Counted from the first letter of the stretch, positions 38,168 through 52,499 are shown. The stretch: DNA of 64,000 bases from Chamaea fasciata (GCA_029207755.1 JARCOQ010000012.1:1302001-1366000), one strand, 5' to 3'. The notes: generated by a model from the sequence alone, not told the origin. Numbers and translations: made by a program.

Positions 38168-38569
38168 CTGCAACAGGAGAGGAACTTAATTCCTGTAGAA
38201 AGTGCAACCTGCAGGTGTGAACGTACCTGTGGCCTGGCCTGAGAGAACTGGGTCCTTCCCTGGTGTGAGCACAGAAGGAGGTTTCATGGTGTTCAATCCA
38301 CTGAACAAGAAATCCTAGTAAATGGATGGCTTTGCTCCCTGCTGCCAGCCACAGAGGAGTTGCATGATCCAGGGCCAGGAGAGGGGTCTGCGTGCAGCAA
38401 GGAACTTTGCTGCTGGGTTTTTGAAAGCTCTTGGCCTGGTTTTCCCATTTCTGAGATAGCTCTAATCTGTTCATCTGGCATTTCTTTGTTTGACGTCATC
38501 ATGGTGTTACTTAAAGGGTATGTTCTGCCCCTTGGAAAACTAAGGAATTCTTATTTTTTGTCCGTAATA

Positions 38570-38646
38570 AAAAACCCCAAACCAACAAAACCAACCAACC
38601 AACACCAAAACCCCACAAAAAATCTGAACAAATACCCAAACACAGA
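38570..38646. repeat. A/C-rich low-complexity stretch
   Basis: Runs of A broken by CC, including CCAACCAACCAACACC. Stretches of this kind often mark decayed poly-A tails or simple-repeat drift. Confidence 0.8.
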
Positions 38647-38989
38647 AATACAGTGACTCATTTATGTAGAAGTAATAATTTTTCTTTCTTTTTGATGTAT
38701 TTCTCCCTGTGGGGCATGTATGTGATACGCTGAGCTTTGGGGTGGTTTATTTTGTTGCTTACATTCAAGATAACTGCAGGCACTGATGGTGAGAGTGAAG
38801 CTTGTTTGGCTTTTGTTTACATGCTTCTTATTAAATCTATTGGCTGTTTGTTTTCAGATTGGTTTCAGTTATTTACTGTTTTTCCTAAAATGGTATTTTG
38901 ATGCTCCTTTTCTCTTTGCTGTTGCTCCTGATGGTTTGGTATTTATTGGAATGCAGGAATCGTGGTGAGGGTATTGATCTGTGCTGGTC

Positions 38990-39004
38990 TTTTTTTTTTT
39001 TTTT
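38990..39004. repeat. Poly-T run (15 T)
   Basis: An uninterrupted T run seen directly. Confidence 0.8.
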
Positions 39005-40542
39005 CTTTCTTTCCCATGGTCATTTAGATTGAGCCATCTGCTTGCCTAATAGTGGGAATACTGAAGAAAGACATTTTCTTTTCAGCTCACATATGAATTG
39101 TACTTTTATATAGAGGTTATTCACTTACAGATAAGAAGATTGAACTATGATTTGGTGGCATTATGTATAACATCATGAAAATTAACGTTCCTCCAAAATA
39201 TTTTCTTTGATGTTGGTTTTTTGTCGCTGCTCCACTATGGATTCAAACTATGGCATGTGGAGTGCATCTTTTCTATAATCACTGCTTCAAGTGGGCAAGA
39301 GAAAGGACCTTGTTTATTCTGCTTATTTTCTCACAGTTAATATGAGAGAAAAAAAAAACTTTGATAAATGCCCTTCATCCACTGGTCTGAAATACTTTGC
39401 AAGATGGCTTTGTGTAGTGTTGTTGATTAGGAGAGGGAGGAGGACTCATCTCCTGGAAAGCTGCTCTGTGCTGCGGACTGCACAGGGATTCAAACAGAAC
39501 CCCCACAGCCTGACGGGGCCCCACCCACTTCAGAGCACTGAAACTGATTTTAAGCAAAATTTATGTAAAATAAATACTTAAAAAACACTTGAAAGTCTGG
39601 AACCAATCAAATATTTTGTGAGCTGATTGAATGATTGGGCAGAAACAGGTAGGAGATGTTTTGGTGGACGTGGTTTAGCCTGATCTCTGTTTCATTCCTG
39701 GTAAAATGAACAGGTTCCTCTGTGCACTGCTCACAGAACTGGCCGTGGACTGTCACCGTGGGGGCTGCAGCAGGTTCTCCTGAGAGGTGCCACAGGCAAG
39801 TTTAATATTTATGAAATTGCAGCAGGGAGTAGGCAGGGCAGAGGTGGTCCCGCAGGACATTCCTGACTTCTATAGGCTAAAACCTGGAGGTGTCCTGGGT
39901 TTCTTTGAGAGTCTGGGCATGGGGAGGCTCTGTTGACATCTGTCTGGAGTAACCCCATGACCAAGCTCTAGACTTGTAATTGTCTTCTCAGGAGGAAAAT
40001 TTTCCCCTTTGCAGAGGAAACCTGTGCAATCTGCCAAGTGAGATGTGTTAAGTTTTGACCGTCAGGAACATCAGTAATGCTGTTAAATGAAATCCTTCAG
40101 TAGTGTGACTGCTGAACATTATGGACAAATCTGGTTCACACTTACTTTCCACTAAACTCTGTCTTTCTTACCTATTTACCTCTCATTGTTCCCTGGCAAA
40201 GCTCTGTAATTTCTAGCCCAGCGCTTGGAAAAGCTCCTTGGCATGCAGTGTGGTTGTCTTAAAATTCATTTTCTCTAATATCTTAGCCTTCTTGCATGAT
40301 GTCTCTCAAACTCCAGATTCCCTTCTGATGTCTCCAGTGGAAAACGGTGGGAAAGCATGTCTGAGATTCCACTTCTGCAAATCCTTCTGCTTGTAGTTAC
40401 TTCTGCAAGTAAGCCCTTTGAAATCAATAGGGAACATTCCTAGTAGTAAAGTTAAAGAGTCTGAAATGTCTTACACAATAAAGCCCAAGGCTGGGAAACT
40501 CTACAGAATGTTGTATGACTTCATTACAAAGGGCATCACCGC

Positions 40543-40600
40543 AAAAAAACAAAACCAAAACCAACGCCACAACAAAACAAAAATAACCCCCACCCCATCT
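40543..40600. repeat. A/C-rich low-complexity stretch
   Basis: A runs separated by single or double C, similar in kind to 38570-38646. No repeat body is recognised next to it. Confidence 0.75.
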
Positions 40601-43600
40601 TAAGTAACCACTAATGGACTTATGTTCAGAAAATGAGACAGTAAGTAATTTTGGAAACGACTTGATTTTCTAGTTGTCATTATTTACAATATCAACAAGG
40701 GGGCCTTTGTTAAAATCTCCGCTGAAGTATTTAAACTTTGAAGCTGTGCTTGTTTCAAGAGCACACGAGAGGATCAAGTCTGATCTTTGAGTGGTTCTCT
40801 GCGATGATCTCTGCCCTCACTTATAATTTTTCACAACCGCTTCCCATCCAGTGGTTTTACTTCATTCCCTCCCAACCCAACAGACAATCAGCTGTTCTAC
40901 TGGGTGTGGAGCTGTGAGATCTACCAGCATGCTTTTGGATTTTTTTTAAAAAATAGGTAGAAAAGAAGTATTTTACAAGTGTACTGTTTTAGCCAAATAT
41001 TGAAGTAATTAAGAGTATTTTGAAAAGCAGCTCTGAGTCAGGATTTCAGCAAATTCAAGTTTAATCAGCAGGGCTAAATTATGTCTGGAAGCACTTTTGT
41101 AAATTTTGGTAGAAACTGCTCTCATATATCTGGAGTTAAGACTTTGACCTGCTTTTTCACAGCAACAGTACAGTACTTTTTTCTTCTAATGACAAAATTA
41201 CAGAGGCCACAAATTTTGGTTTAATTTTTTCTCTTGAGTATAGAGTAGGCTTTTCATGCCGCTGGAGAGGAAAATATTTGGTCCAGACTATTCATTGTGC
41301 GAAATCAGAAGTGAAAATAGAAAAATCTCTTTCCAAATCCTCAAAAGCTGAACAATGACTCAGTACAAATATCCATATGCAGTGAATGGAACCTAAAGCT
41401 TGTTGCTGAGTACATCTTTTTTGATAAAAAACTACAGGTGAAAATGCTGGTTTCTAGGTGGTTAAATGTGCAACAACCTGCAGTTAGTGTTTGAGCCCGC
41501 ACATTTTCATTTTACATCTCTGAAGCAAACCAGAGAATGTGTCAAGTACAAAGGAAAAAAAGTTTTACTCTATTTTTAAATAGTCATTTCTATAATGCCC
41601 AGTTGACAGCCCATAGAAATATAATACTATAAAACTGAGGTGACAGATATGTATGAATGCCACTAAATACAATTTAGAATGAAAATTTTGTCTTATGAAG
41701 GTGAAACTTTTAGATCATGTTAGAATTCTAAATTTTTTATGCATAGCAATCAAATGACCTCTCCATATTGCCACATAAAGTATAGATTTAAAGTTAAATG
41801 ATCCAGTCAGTCATTTAGCATTTTCTTAGGCCATCTTTTGCCAGTAACTGGAGTTGTTTACATGTTCTTCCATTGTTTCTGTGTTTGTATTACTTACATT
41901 TTAAGGATTGAAGAAAGAATGACACTTTTAAAAACTGTTTTTAATAGCCTTTGTTTATTTTTAATACGTAGTGTTCCAGGCTCTTGCTCTAATGATTTTT
42001 TTCACACTGCATTGATGATTAAATTCATTCATTTTCCTGGCGGCACAATTCTTTTTAAATAAAAAGTTATGGGTAATAATACCTATTATGTTAAAAGTAC
42101 AGAGGAGAAAAGGGCAGATCCCAGTTCAAGGAGAGCCAATGGATTTTGCAAGTTACAGATTTAAATAAAATCAGAAATCTCAAGTCCTCCCTCCACGCTG
42201 CAGGAACGGTGGGTCTCAAGAATTGTGTTGTTTTTCTTGCGCAATAGTGTGTGCTGTGTTTTTTCCCAGTAAAATAGGAGCTGTGGGTATGTGATACATT
42301 GCAGGATATTTATTTATAGTAATTTTAGCAATGGTGCTAAGTGTTGGTTCTCTTGGATGACTGGAAACTGTTTGTGTGTTGCTACCCCCTCACATACACT
42401 TGGTAGCAATAATCTTCACACCTCTTCCACTCCCCCTGCCAGAGTGATTTCATGTCAATACATTGGGGAAAATATTGTGAACATGTGAAACGCTGGTAAC
42501 AGAAGATGCATATAATAAAAAAAAATTGCCCCATTCTGATCTTATTTATTGGCTTATAAAGCCTCTGCAATTTTTATCTGTTTAATGAGATTTTAGATTT
42601 TGCAATTTTTAACTTATGCAAAAGGAGTTTACTACTTAATTACTAACAGGGAAGACATTCTTACCCTCATATTTATTTTTTGTCATGTTTACAGAACTTG
42701 AGAAGAAAAAACATTATGTCCATTTGGTCAAACACATACTTTAATTGTGTTTTGAAAAAAAAAATCAGTGCAAATGAATTAAGAATTAAAAAAATTAAAA
42801 TACATAATAATCTTATTTTGTAAAATTTCCTTTGCGGGCTGGAATATCACCAGTTTTCAAAAGCAATTCACAAAAAGTAATTTCGAAATTGTGCTAAATA
42901 AAAATGCTTGAATGAAAAATGAGAGAAATCTCGATCAGTTTGTAGCTATTGCTTTATTGCTTTTCGGCACCTGAACTCAGACTCTTTAATTCTTTTTGGA
43001 CTCAGTTGGGTGGAATTTTTTTTTTTCTTGCCTACCCTTGGGTACATGGTCCTTGATAGGTGGAGCCTCTCTTCCTCTGAAATAGCTTTTTTATTTTTTT
43101 TTAAGCCTTCCTCTTGTCCTTTCTGTTTCTTTACCTTTTGCACTTTATTTGTGTTTCTTTTCTTGATTAATCCTCAGTGTAAGTCAGTTTGAGTCTAACG
43201 TTAATAGGGCTGGTAGAGTCTTGGGGAGGCCCTTGGTGGAGTTTCAACATTAAAAGCCCCTTTAGAGGTTTTCCTTTCTACCTGCTTTCTTGCAGGTGTA
43301 CGAAAGGTTTGAATGAATGCACAGCCACAAGTGTTCATCCCATTTTCCTCTCCTGTTGGAGTGCTGCTGACACAATTTTCTTTCAACACCGTGTTCCATG
43401 AGATTGAGGTGTTGACCATTGATGATGAAAATGCTTTGGGTGAAGGCTGCTACCCAGCCTTACCTAATTTTATTTAATAAAGAGTACAATGTCCCAGTTA
43501 GGGAGTAAAGATTTAAATATTCTATTATTTCAGGAGTTGAAAATATTTTGTTCCTGTCATTTTCTTACTTAAAATATATCTGCTGCCTGTGTTACCTTTA

Positions 43601-45274
43601 GTAATTCTCACCAAGTGCCTCATAACTTTCCCTACCTAGCTGTAATTAGTGTGCATGGTTCTGCCTTGGGTATCCTCAATTCACAAACTCGTTAGGGACA
43701 AATGAGTGACTTACAGGAGATCTGAGCAATAATCACTGATCCCCAAGCTGAACGCCAGAAGACCTGTACCAGTGTCGAGTGCCAACACTGATGTATTTGA
43801 AAAGGCAAAGACTGAGATGCCATCTGAGACACTTGTCCTGTACTAAGGAACAGGATGTTCTCCCCACTGTCTAAGGTCCATCACAGGGAGAGTCATGAGG
43901 GAGCCCAGATGATCTTTTTAACTCACCTGCTTATATGTGCTGGTATTATGATCTCCTGTCTCAATTATTTCTGCTAGACATGCCTGAGTGTTCTTTCAGA
44001 GCTAAAGACAAGGGTGTTACACTGAGCTCCTGCTCGTGTGTTGGTGGAGATAATGAACTCCCAGATGCTGAATCTTTGAGTTTGTCAGAAGTTGTAAGTC
44101 AAATCCTGCAGGAGTACTGAAAGCATTCCTCATGGAAGTCTGGAATCAAAGTAGGTTTGAATCAGCATCATCAAGTTGGACGCATGGCTCCTGTTTGGGT
44201 CGACTTCTAATGAAAAGCTTATGAATTAAAAAGAGTCAGCCAGAAAGGGAGAGGGCAGGTAAGAGGAACAGGCTCAGGAACACCGAAAGTATCAAAAATA
44301 TCAAATTTCAAGCTAACTTTTAATAAATATGGCGTGGGGTACCTCAGATTATTAGGTGGCGTGATATTGAACAATTCTATTAATAGTGGCAAAACAGGCT
44401 TTTCTGAATGACACTTTGTAAATGAGTAAACTGGAGTGAATGTCTTCTTGAAATCCAATGGGAATGTCACTTCTTGGGTAATTCTAACAGGGAATCTGAC
44501 CTCTTTATCACAAAAGACTGACCATCTTGTAACAATTCCAAGCAGGCTTGAGGTTTGGCAGAAATCTCTACACGAACTGTTTAATTTTGTAACTGCATAT
44601 TGTCCTTCAAAGGGTGAGAAAGCTGAAAATTGCAGGTAATTTAATTACTGATTTGTTTTTGTAATGGCTGAAATTGGTGCATACTTAAGAGGGTCATTGT
44701 CCTGTGAATTTCCTTAATGATACCGTATAAAAGGGATTTTGGTGCACAGATTAGGTCACAATTGAGGAAAAGTGAGCATGTGCTTTGCAGTGAGAGGGGT
44801 CTGCTGGCTCTCTGAGGAGGATCCCTGCTCCTTCAATAAACTGCTAAGCTCAGGCTAACGTGGAGGGCAGACCTGCGGCATGTAGACCACGTGTATATAC
44901 ATTGGTGCTTGTTTCAAACTGTACTTTACTGCTTTTTAAAGAATTTTTCGTTTTTTGAAACAGTCTCCGAATACCCGCTGCCAAATCTCTTGTCTCTATT
45001 GAGGATGCGGGGAGCTTCTGCGCCCTTTCCTGTATTTCCATCCAGTCTGTAAAGCTTGCTTGATCTAAAGTAGTGACACCTTATTGTGGAAGATGCTGAA
45101 GTTTTAGGGAGATGGGACTGGACTATGGCATTTAAAAGTGTTGCTGCTTTCCCTGCAAACTGAGAACCAAGGATTTGCCTCCTGCAGCACATGCGTGGAT
45201 GGGAGGGAGGTCACACCACAGGACTGGAAGGGCTCTTCTGTTGTCTGCAGTTTTCCTGACAGGAAGGGCTTGGG

Positions 45275-45289
45275 ATATATATATATATA
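45275..45289. repeat. (AT)7 microsatellite
   Basis: A short perfect dinucleotide repeat seen directly. Confidence 0.85.
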
Positions 45290-47699
45290 CTCATTTTCTT
45301 CCCCCTTTACACAGTTAAAGATTAACATTTTTGGAATGTGACATTGGCTCCGATTGAGGGGCAAGGCTCAGGGGCCTCTGCCCTGGTCCTGCCTCAGCCT
45401 TCAGCATCCTTACAGGGGCAGCCGTGGGCCCTGAGCTTTCCTCAGCCTGCAGGAGATGTCCTGCCTTACAGGGGATTTTCATGCACAAACACTAAGTTTC
45501 TTCGACAAAAGGAGGTCTCTTCCCATCTTGCAGAGTCTGTAAAATTGGAAGTGCCAAGACCTTGTATCACACCATGGAAATAGTCTTAAAAAACCTTCTT
45601 TAGGTTTGCTTTGCAGAAATGTATCAAGACTTAAAGAAAAAGGGAATGTACTGAGGAATCCTTTTTGGATTTAACAAACCTCACTATATTTTTCAGGCTG
45701 AAATGTGATTTTGTGTTACAATACATTTGTGGAAACCCAGTTTTGCTGTTCAGCGTTGTGTTTATCCTAATAACTGGTAATTTCTCTGGCTTCCTCAACA
45801 AAGAGAAATAAAAGTCAGGAAGAAATTTTCCAGCTGGTGGTAAAATCACAGTGTAGGCATCCTTACGAGAGCAGGATTACTACAAGTCTTGTTTCTTTGA
45901 TGAGGGAGTTTTGTAAATTAGCTCATTTTTGTCTCCTTGCAACAAAGGCATGCGGAGAACTCTACCCTGCATCCTTCCTGCATTAATAAATAATCATTCT
46001 GCATGTTTTTGGCTCTAATCACTTATGCAGGCAAAGGCAACTTTAGTGAGAAAAATGTTCCTGTGGAAGGTATTTGTGTAACTGTGACTGCAGGTGAGAG
46101 ATCTGTATTTTGTGCCAAGTGCTGTCTTTTCCTAACATTTCTGGTGCTTGATCTGTGCTCCAGTGAGTTGGTGCTTCTGTGCATCTCTTGCTTCATAGTT
46201 TCTCAACTTTTCTTTGCGAGCAATGAATGTCAGTAAAAAGGGCAAAACCATCCCCCAGCAAATTACCCTACTTAAATCCAGCCTATGGCAGCATTATGTC
46301 CTTATATCTGGAGTATTTTTGCAAAAGTTTAAAGAAATAATATGTCAATTTGCTTTGTATTTGTGTAATGCGGTGTTTTCAACGAGAATGTGTCAAATTC
46401 CTCACATTTAAAATATCTGGCTAATAGGCTGTTAAAATGATAATTCCATCAAAATATATGGCCAGTTAACAGTTCATGATTAGCATCCCATGTTTTATAC
46501 TCAAAGTTTATGCCCATATATATTTTTAGACGCTGTGTTATTGCTTATTTCAGCCCTGGAAATACTGCAAGTACGATTAGCAGACGTAAATATTTTTTGT
46601 CTAAGAAGCAACTGATTTTTGGCAATATGAAAGAGTCTTACCCTGTATGTTTGTAATTCTAATGAAGGTGTACAATTGATAGCTGAATTTCTCCTGTGGA
46701 TATGTTTCACTTCCATGCATGCTGTTCCAAAACTACAACTTCAGCTGTTTCAGAATGCTTTAGAAATAAATTCCCTTCCCCAGTTTTGCATGATTTTTAT
46801 AAAATTGGGTCAAAGGAATTTTCAATTGAAAACAGTACTTTGTCATATTATCTACAACACATGTCTAGCAAATTTATAAATCCAGTGCTCATTCGAGTAA
46901 AGTTCCAAATCATAATGAATGGTTTAGACAGCATTATCATCAATTTCCTACAGGTGCAGCTGTGGAAATCAGTGACTTCAATCAAAAGCCTCTGTCAAGT
47001 TTCACTGCACTGTCATTTTTTACATTCAGGTTTTGCTGAAATTAAAAAAGACAATTCTGTAAATGTCTTTACATCCCTTCTACCTTTGGGTGGTGCTTTT
47101 GAGCAGTGCTGTGTGGCTGTTTCTGTTCAAAGAATCTAACAGCACTCATATTTTTTACACTTTATACTAACACTGTATTTCTTTCGTGATATTATGGAGT
47201 TAAAATTGCACTGTGTGTTTTAACACACACTACAACAACCTCTTAAGGCAAAAAAGTAAATTCATGCAAATGAGTTATGGAAAGTGAAAAGAATTGTGCT
47301 GCTTCATTCATTGCAGGGATAGTTACTGGAAACAGGCGTTTTCCTTCTGTGGACTCTGTGCTTACTGTGCCTCATGCAAGTGTCCATTGATAAGTTATCT
47401 TTCGAACACCAATATTTGGAGAGCTTATAAAAAGGCTTGAAGAAAGAATGCACGCTCTATATAGCTTGCTTTAAATAATTCCACTTTTTTTTTTTCACTA
47501 GTGTCTTTGAAAGTTGTTGATACAGCTTGCTCCTGTTGCTTTGTTAGTATCTGAAAATTAGAACAAAGGAGAAACTTCACATTACTGGGTTCGTGGGACA
47601 CTTCCTAGTTTGAAGTACTTCCTATGCCACTGACTTTCTGCAGCCTTCCTAAATAAAACGCTGCAATTAAAATCCAGTAACATCCAATAAAAATCTAAC

Positions 47700-47870
47700 G
47701 CTTATCTTTCTGAAGAATTCCCGGGGTAAAGAGCAGTGGAATTGTACCTCGTGGAGCCAAGAGCCCCGGGCTCCTGCCTCCAGGGAGGCAAGGGAACAGC
47801 CAGCACGTCCCACCAGACCCACCTGCAGGTGACAGGGACCTCTGGGACCCGGGAAACCACTTGTTGCCAG
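47700..47870. other. GC-rich patch with three perfect palindromes
   Basis: Within 75 bp lie GAGCCC-C-GGGCTC (47761-47773), TGCCTCC-AG-GGAGGCA (47775-47790) and the uninterrupted CACCTGCAGGTG (47820-47831). The last joins two CACCTG/CAGGTG E-boxes, the type bound by bHLH and by ZEB/SNAIL zinc-finger factors. The patch is GC-rich and has several CpGs, in contrast to AT-rich flanks. Minus-strand frame 47667-47873 is open only because stops are rare in GC-rich DNA. Confidence 0.4.
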
Positions 47871-50800
47871 CAAAATCTTTTTGTAAAGCTGTAGAAACTT
47901 TGATCCTGAGGGGTTCCTGCTCTTTTCCTGTGGGTAGATAGTTTGAGCTCTGTTAAAATTGAGCGACGGTCATTAGGCTGTGAAAAGAAATCTTGATTTT
48001 GCTATTGCTTTCTGAGTTATTTGCTGTTTTGTTTTTCCAAGTGCTTGTGCAGTTTCTGTCTTAGTGCAGTGCTCGTGTAACTTTTTGACAGGAATTTAAA
48101 AAGTTTTAGGCTGTGAACCTTTAAATTTTTTTGTAGAGGGAAGAGTTGCCAAACTTTTTCTGTTTTAGGCTTTCTTGTAAAGTTTATACATTGCAAATGA
48201 GCGATTAAAAACACCCCCAAATACATAAAACTATGATAAAATTACAATTTTTATTAATGGGTGATGCCAGCTTTCCAGTATTAGAGTTCCTTTCTGTATA
48301 AAGTTGAGGGTTACCTGTCTGTGTCTTTATTTTTCACACCCTCCTGGAGAGAGCAGCTAGAACAGCCAGGCTCCTGTGATTTCACCTCGACTTTTAAACT
48401 GTCTGGGCCACTGTGAAACTCCTCTTAATTAAAGCAATGCCTTTAAAAGGTAAAAGCCATTGAGTTTGTGCATGATTTAACTTTTAGAGTATCCAATTCC
48501 TGCTGCTTTTTTTCTGCAGTCAGGCAGTGACGGCAGCTTTGCCCTGGGCTGCACTGAGAGCTGAGGCAGAAATACCCAGAGCTGTGTCCTGGTTCATCCA
48601 CGCCAGGGTCTGCAGGATGAGGCTCCTTTCTGCGTTTCCAATTCTGTGACATCGGGCCTCTTCTGCGACACAACAGTTCTTTGTTTTTTGGCCTTGCTGA
48701 ATTCAGATTCACGTTAAATGATCTTGCCTGTTTGTTTTGTGTCATTCGGTAACAACCCTTTGAAATCTCTCTTAACTGCTTTGGTTTACTTTGTTACCGT
48801 GTTCAAGTTTAATCTGAAAATAATGTCTGAGTCCTTCATCCTCCCTAATGAGTTATGAGTCTTCTCTGCCTTTTTTTTTAATGGTCAAAATATAAAGCAT
48901 CTGTGTGCTGTAATTCTCTTAATACTTATATAAATGATGTTTAAGAATATTAAAAAGTCCTTGGAAGAAAAATTTAGTGTCCATAAATCAATTAAACTAA
49001 TGCATACAAAATAATCAGCAGTATATGGGGCCAGGCATTTCAAGCATTTATTTTTTTTCTGCATATATGTTGATAATTCAGTATATCTCTCTTTTTTTCT
49101 GTGCTGCCCAGAGGTTTCTGTGCTAAACTGATGTCTCAGTTAATAGGCGAGGAAGAAAGGTAATACTTCAAACCATTTTAAAGAAAAGGCATTAATGTAA
49201 TTTCTGAAAAATACTAGCCTAAAATAATGAATGTCTCAAACTAAGCATTCAAAGCAGTTTATTTAATAGGGGTCTTTTTTTGGGGCGGGAGCAAAGCCCC
49301 ACTCCCTCTTTAAGAGTGCAGCAGCACCCAGGTACGCTGGGATATTAGCAAAAGTGTTGACCAGGCAGAATGTGACGAGACAAATGTGTCCTCATTGTGT
49401 GAAGCATGAAGGCCGTGATAGATGATTTCAAACAACAAAGCGCAGCCACTGAGACAAAATTAGTGTTGTTTTAATTACCAGTGTCTGTAATGTTATCTAT
49501 CCATAACTGTCTTGAAATAGACTGTCAACAGAAAGAACAGAAAGAGACTTGAGTTAATACTTCCATGTAGTATTTCTTATGTTTCCTAAGTTGCAACTTG
49601 TGTGTCTTTATAAAGAGCATTTAAAGCTTTCTTTGAAATACTTACTTATAGCTTAAAAAAAACCAAACAACTTCTGTACTTTAAGAAAAGTATCATTTTA
49701 ATCTTTCTAAGAGAAAAAGTAAGCGGTTCCTATTAAATGCTATTTGGAAGTCAGGGTAAGGGGTAGAAAATGGAACTTGGCCTGACATTTTTCAAGCGAA
49801 GTTTACACTCAGTGAGCTGTGGTTTTTATCAGTCACAAATAGCATTATGACACTAATAGTAAAGAAGATTCTTTATTCCTGAAATACCCTTGAGTTGAGA
49901 CGGGCTGCTCTTCATATATTAGCAAGTGTATATATTGTGAAGATGAAGCATTTCTTACTTTCTGGGCTTGCAGGAGATGAAAGATAGGCCAGCTTTTGAA
50001 AATGGTCTACATGGCACCTGCTACAAATGAGCAGGGAAAGCAATCGAGCTAATAGATTACAGTAATTATCCAATCTTTGGCTAGTTTGTATTGGCAAACT
50101 ATAAATACAGTACACATTAGAACAAGGTGCTTACAGAATGTACATGAAAGGTCAATGTAATTTGCAAGTCGCTAGTCATTAGAATATGCTAAAAACCATT
50201 GCTTCAGGGCTCAGATTTTAATGATGAATACATTGATTATTAAGTAGCAGAGGAAAAATGTAGCAGAGCTACTGTAGTGTAATGATAGGTCGCTTTATTT
50301 TGGGAAGGAAATCAACTAAGCTTCAGAATGCATGCATTGAGAAATATAATTGCAGTGAGGAAAATTCCTCAGAGGAGCTTGGCACATATTAAAAGCAAAA
50401 ACTTGAGACATGTTTGTGATAAGATTACTAATAAATCTCTGGTAAGTCTTAGACTCCTGACAATAACACAGCAACAGAGCACTTCATCTTCTCCATGCTT
50501 TAGAATTTAAGATCGGTCACAAACAATCTAAATTACGACTGATACTAGGCAGATGCAGTGCTGCGCTGTGTTGCTCGTCATAAATCTCCTGTTCCTTATA
50601 TGCAAATTAAACTCCATTTTAAAAGATAATTTTTCACATGGTGATCTCCTTTATTTGTGAAATACCACTGATTCCTAATGTTAGGAGGGCCATCTCAGGA
50701 GTACAGTGTAACCATTGCTTAGGGAGAAGAGAAAAAGGAGGCAAGTTTGTTTGGAATACTTTGGACATCAGTGCATGGGATGTTTCAAATAACTTATTAA

Positions 50801-52499
50801 GTTAGACACAGCACTAACAGTGTTTGTAGTTTAGCTGTGGCCTTGTTTTCTTCAGCAGCTGCCTGAGTAACTTATCTTTGACTTTAAAATTCTGTCTTGT
50901 TTATATCAAATCTTCAAGGTTCTTTAACTCTTACAACAGTTGAACAGAACATAACCAAGCCGTGTAGAGAAAAATGTTTGTCTTCATCAGCAAACAATAA
51001 CCTCCTTCAGCTCTTCGTTTAAAACAGCAAGATCATCTCCCTTCAGTATTTTGAAAACAGTTGTGTGTGTGTTTCTCTCTGTCTTATGCAGATGCAGAGT
51101 TACGGGCATGGCATATAGAGAATGTAGATTTATTTAATTGCTACACAGGTGTTATCAAAGCAGGCTGTATCTTACAGGAATGAGATGTGAAATGCAAGAA
51201 ATTTTGCATATGGGGGAAAGGATGTTGAAAACTTTCTGAATTTCCTTAAAATACTGTTTGTAATCTGTTTTCATGAAAAGACTTTAAACGCTTCTGTGAA
51301 TCATAACTTGCGTACTGAAAAGGGAAAGAAACGTGTAATAGCAAAGTACAGTACATATCAAAACTGTTCTTTCACTTGGCATGTTTGATAAGTCTTAAAA
51401 GTAACTCATGCTAAATTGAATCAAGCTATATGTTGTACAGTCTGAGACATGAGGAGAGAATGGATAGGATTGAGGAGCACTTAGCAGAACATTAATCAGA
51501 TAGGGCGCATTCTCCTTGGTATAACTAATTCTTGCTCCTTTGACATCCCTGGTCTGCATCACTTAAAATTCTGATCTGGCTAAGATGCTTTGGTCTGTGA
51601 GTAATAGTTGATGTTGGTGTCCAACATACTGAGCATTGGGTATTTTGTATTTCTTAGGAATTGGAACAAATCCTGTCTCTTAGTCACGTTTTTGTACTTG
51701 ACGTATGATAGCTGCAGGTTAGGAAACTTTTTAAAGACTGAAAAAAGTGAAAATATCTGTTAAAAAACAAACAAACTCCTATGGTTGGAATGAATTAGAA
51801 TTATTCCCAAGTAACTGATGTTAGGTCAGTAAGCCAGTATAAGTCTTTACGTTTTCAGATTGTCATATATCCATTGATGTTTCTCACAGTGCGATGTCCT
51901 TGATCACACTTCCAGTTATTTCTTTTGAAACTTGTTGGCAAATCCCTGCTTCTGAAACAGCAAACTGTGCTGTAAAAAGATTAGATTATGCATACTTAGG
52001 AGTGTTTTTGGAAGCAAATACAGGCTGTTGGTCTCCCTGAGTGATTTTGTTGTTGACTGTCTGGCTGAGGTGGGTGTGTGATTACAGTCACAGTAAATTT
52101 CACATTCAAAAGCAAATGAGCACTGGTTTTAGTTCCCTTGTTCCTTATTTGCCCTATTGAAACAGATACTCCTGTACCTAGTGCTGTGTAGTACAATGAT
52201 GAGAATTCATCAAAACATGCATTAAGGGGCAACACTACACAAGGGTAAGGATATAAATATATTTTACAATTCTCAGCTTCCTATCATAAGAATAGTTCAC
52301 GGGTGAATGTAAATTTACAGTAGGTGCTTATCAAATGTGAAAATGCTTGCAAATCAGAAACAAACTTTGGGACTAGAAACATATTTCAATGATAGTTCAT
52401 GCAAAGAATATGTTTGATAGTAAGAAATAACGTACTCTTTTAGTTTCTACATGAAGAAGGTTGACACATTATTGTATATGGAGAATTATAACACTTCTG
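47871..52499. other. Non-coding stretch, possible conserved elements
   Basis: No gene or repeat family is recognised. Octamer motifs occur at 50600-50607 and, just upstream of this stretch, 47264-47271. The interval 49440-49530 and the interval 50030-50290 (TAAT, CATTGATTATTAAG, TTTGGCTAGTTTGTATTGG) read like ordered, non-repetitive conserved non-coding DNA, but I cannot test conservation. Confidence 0.55.

Larger units (their letters stand above)
38168..47699. other. Non-coding stretch, no gene seen
   Basis: AT-rich with A/C low-complexity stretches (38570-38646 and 40543-40600), a T run at 38990-39004, and an AT microsatellite at 45275-45289. The longest frame of the whole window (46696-47139 +, 147 codons) lies here; it has no domain and typical non-coding composition. 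Short intervals with splice-like ends at 46031-46093 + and 44491-44636 + are not convincing. Confidence 0.65.

Noticed and set aside
46031..46093. 63-nt plus interval with AG before and GTGAGA after, open in one frame
   Set aside because: Too short and weak; many such intervals are expected by chance.
46696..47139. Longest open frame of the window, 147 codons, plus strand
   Set aside because: No domain, no codon pattern, AT-rich composition as in flanks; expected by chance in 64 kb when near-cognate starts are allowed.
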